Source of the DNA: an uncultured Erythrobacter sp.
GTDB taxonomy: Bacteria; Pseudomonadota; Alphaproteobacteria; Sphingomonadales; Sphingomonadaceae
NCBI GenBank assembly: GCA_947498065.1
Contig: CANMIS010000002.1
Span: 1 to 64,000 of the forward strand
Length of the DNA: 64,000 nt
Direction of reading: 5' to 3'
The translations under genes were made by a program, and so were the position numbers. Below the pieces are notes generated by a model, which was not told where the DNA came from, ran no database searches, and saw only the letters and a list, made by a program, of their open reading frames with translations. Within the stretch, counting starts at the first letter, position 1. Each line of letters opens with the position of its first letter. Positions 62,523 through 64,000 of this stretch are shown piece by piece.

Positions 62523-64000
62523 CTAGCTCGTCGAATCTGCATCGCTGCGATCTTTGTCATGTTCATGTCCGTAGCCATAACCGTAGCCGTAGCCATAGCC
62601 ATAAGTGGATTGGCCTTCATCAAGCTTGGTCACGATCGCACCTTTGATTTGCGCGCCCGCATTGCGCAGGCGATCAATAGCGCTAGCAATTCCGCGCATC
62701 TTGATGCGCTCAGCTTCGATCACATAGACTACGCCATCGACAGATGTGGACAGCTCAAGCGCATCAGCAAGTGCCAACACTGGAGCGCCGTCAATGATGA
62801 CTTGATCATAGGCCGCTCGTGCCTCTGCCAAGACTGTATCCAACCGCTCGCCAGCCAATAGCTCGACAGGGTTAGGTGGCACAGGGCCAGCGTGCAGGAA
62901 GTCGAATCCGAGCTCCTCAATATAATCGACGCCATCATTCACACTGTTCAGTTGACCTGAAAGCACGCCTGCCAGACCGCCTTTTTGTGATGGAGTTATG
63001 CCTAAAGTGGAAACCAAAACAGACTTGCGAAGGTCTGCATCCAATAGCAGCGTCCGTTTACCCAATTGCGCAAAGCTGGCCGCAAGGGCGATTGAAGAGA
63101 TCGATTTGCCTTCTGACGGCACCGATGATGTTAGCATCAAGACCTTAGGCGCTCCATCTGCGGTCAGGAACGACAGAGCACTACGTACCGAGGAATAGGC
63201 CTCGCTGAATTCCGAAGAGCGTTCCGAAACCTGCTCGACCAAATTCTCCGCTTCGTTGCGAGGTATAGCCCCCAGAAGTGGCAGCCCCAATTCGCGCGTC
63301 ACGTCTTGTGGATCGCGAAGTGTTTGGCTCAAGAGCACGCGCAGCCAGACGATCCCAGCGGCAATTAGCAATGCGGCTATTAGGGCAACAGCTATATTGG
63401 TTATCCAAGAAGGTGCATAAGGAGAGATTGGGGCCTCGGCGCGATCAATCAATCGCAAATTGTTATGGCCAGCACCCGATGCTTCCAGCTCTTTTAGGCG
63501 TTGGAGGAGGCTGTCATAGAGCTCGCGATTGGTATCAACCTCTCTTTTGAGTATGCCGTACCGAATACCCTGATCTTGCTGTTGGAGAAATTTTGATTTC
63601 GCCTCGCGCAGTTTTTGACGCAGCGCTTGCTCTCTAGAAATCGCGGCTGCAAGCGCCTGACTGGAATCGCGCTGTGCGGACTGGCTGACTTGTTGTTGGC
63701 GGTCTGTAATCGCCCCTTCCAATGCAGCCACCTTAGCCGCAGCCTCGCGTCTCGGGGGGTAATCAGGGCCAAAATTGGCCGCAAGAAGCGCCAATTCTGC
63801 CTTCGCATCGGCCAGGCGATCGTTCAACGAATCGCTTACAGCCGATGAGCCACTTCCAGCCCGTAGTGCAGCGGTAGCAGCAATACGCTCTGAGACAGCC
63901 TCAGCCAGAGCCTGGTTGTAAGCGGTGAGTTCTGATCCAGTGAGAGTTTGGCTCGCCGATTCCACAGCGCCTCCTTCACTCACACCTGCATTCAATACCA
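62523..64000 (-). CDS. Wzc-type polysaccharide co-polymerase/tyrosine autokinase, partial
   Basis: The 3' part of a gene cut by the right edge; the frame is open through position 64000. Visible are a periplasmic coiled-coil (AISREQALRQKLREAKSKF), a membrane helix (NIAVALIAALLIAAGIVWL) and the bacterial tyrosine kinase domain with Walker A SVPSEGKSISS, Walker A' LLLDADLRKS and a C-terminal tyrosine cluster of alternating Tyr-Gly followed by HEHDKD. Such proteins control polymer length and export through tyrosine autophosphorylation. The TTG at 63995 is not the true start. Confidence 0.9.
   Translation of the reverse strand, partial: VLNAGVSEGGAVESASQTLTGSELTAYNQALAEAVSERIAATAALRAGSGSSAVSDSLNDRLADAKAELALLAANFGPDYPPRREAAAKVAALEGAITDRQQQVSQSAQRDSSQALAAAISREQALRQKLREAKSKFLQQQDQGIRYGILKREVDTNRELYDSLLQRLKELEASGAGHNNLRLIDRAEAPISPYAPSWITNIAVALIAALLIAAGIVWLRVLLSQTLRDPQDVTRELGLPLLGAIPRNEAENLVEQVSERSSEFSEAYSSVRSALSFLTADGAPKVLMLTSSVPSEGKSISSIALAASFAQLGKRTLLLDADLRKSVLVSTLGITPSQKGGLAGVLSGQLNSVNDGVDYIEELGFDFLHAGPVPPNPVELLAGERLDTVLAEARAAYDQVIIDGAPVLALADALELSTSVDGVVYVIEAERIKMRGIASAIDRLRNAGAQIKGAIVTKLDEGQSTYGYGYGYGYGYGHEHDKDRSDADSTS
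62574..62606 (-). repeat. 6-bp-based repeat coding the Tyr-Gly tail of the kinase
   Basis: Imperfect tandem copies of GTAGCC/ATAGCC read on the minus strand as GGC TAC or GGC TAT, giving alternating Tyr and Gly at the C-terminus of the autokinase. The repeat supplies at least six closely spaced tyrosines, the expected autophosphorylation cluster. Confidence 0.8.

Noticed and set aside
1..64000. CRISPR arrays, prophage or insertion sequences
   Set aside because: No spaced direct repeats, cas genes, phage structural genes or transposases were seen; the repeats present are palindromes and short tandem coding repeats.

Overview
The window is a stretch of chromosome from an alphaproteobacterium, most likely order Sphingomonadales, family Erythrobacteraceae. 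I infer this from the high GC content, the sphingomonad-style hypothetical genes, MipZ and SciP (alphaproteobacterial cell-cycle proteins), a CysN-CysC fusion, a DUF3035 lipoprotein after lspA, and a lone FlbT-like gene. No rRNA, phage, transposase, integrase or CRISPR array is visible. Most of the window is housekeeping DNA arranged in short operons.

Layout. 1-3083 (minus): a J-like gene cut by the left edge, phosphoglucomutase/phosphomannomutase, a small membrane J-protein and mipZ. 3156-4203: panC and tRNA-Gly(TCC). 4188-4922: a micro-island of about 0.7 kb bounded by an 18-bp duplication of the tRNA-Gly 3' end and holding one gene. 5051-8639: sulfate activation operon cysD-cysNC-cysQ. 8640-15753: OmpA lipoprotein, cation:proton antiporter, apt, the bc1 complex petABC and pgeF. 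15756-26062: pepN, epimerase, DMT exporter, threonine aldolase, GNAT protein, paired bacterial-PH proteins, acyl-CoA dehydrogenase and an SDR. 26296-30504: tRNA-Thr(GGT), a small Arg/Lys-rich protein, gpmA, purEK, folA and ribF. 30517-34520: ileS-lspA-DUF3035. 34644-41539: HlyC/CorC protein, OmpA lipoprotein, second CysQ-like phosphatase, sucC plus a membrane protein, etfBA. 41626-49618: TonB-C secreted protein, FlbT-like, DUF445, an RND pump and a GlsB-type protein. 49784-58546: sciP, mnmA, serine hydrolase, phzF, pdxH, a tiny membrane protein, a CbpA-type DnaJ, a BrkB-type protein and fabI. 58572-64000 (minus): edge of an exopolysaccharide locus (wecC, wecB, an unknown anchored protein and a Wzc-type tyrosine autokinase cut by the right edge).

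The most notable features are structural. (i) The tRNA-Gly micro-island carries a single gene with an R-x4-H (HEPN-like) motif, a TTG start and no integrase. (ii) At least four families of small palindromic repeats are present. One sits in frame inside ileS and adds about 25 residues to IleRS. Another has near-perfect 35-37-bp arms, occurs twice, and lies directly before gpmA, whose conserved N-terminus starts at an ATC codon. (iii) A strong palindrome precedes etfBA. Coordinates and motifs were read by eye; family assignments rest on recognised motifs, and no database search was run.
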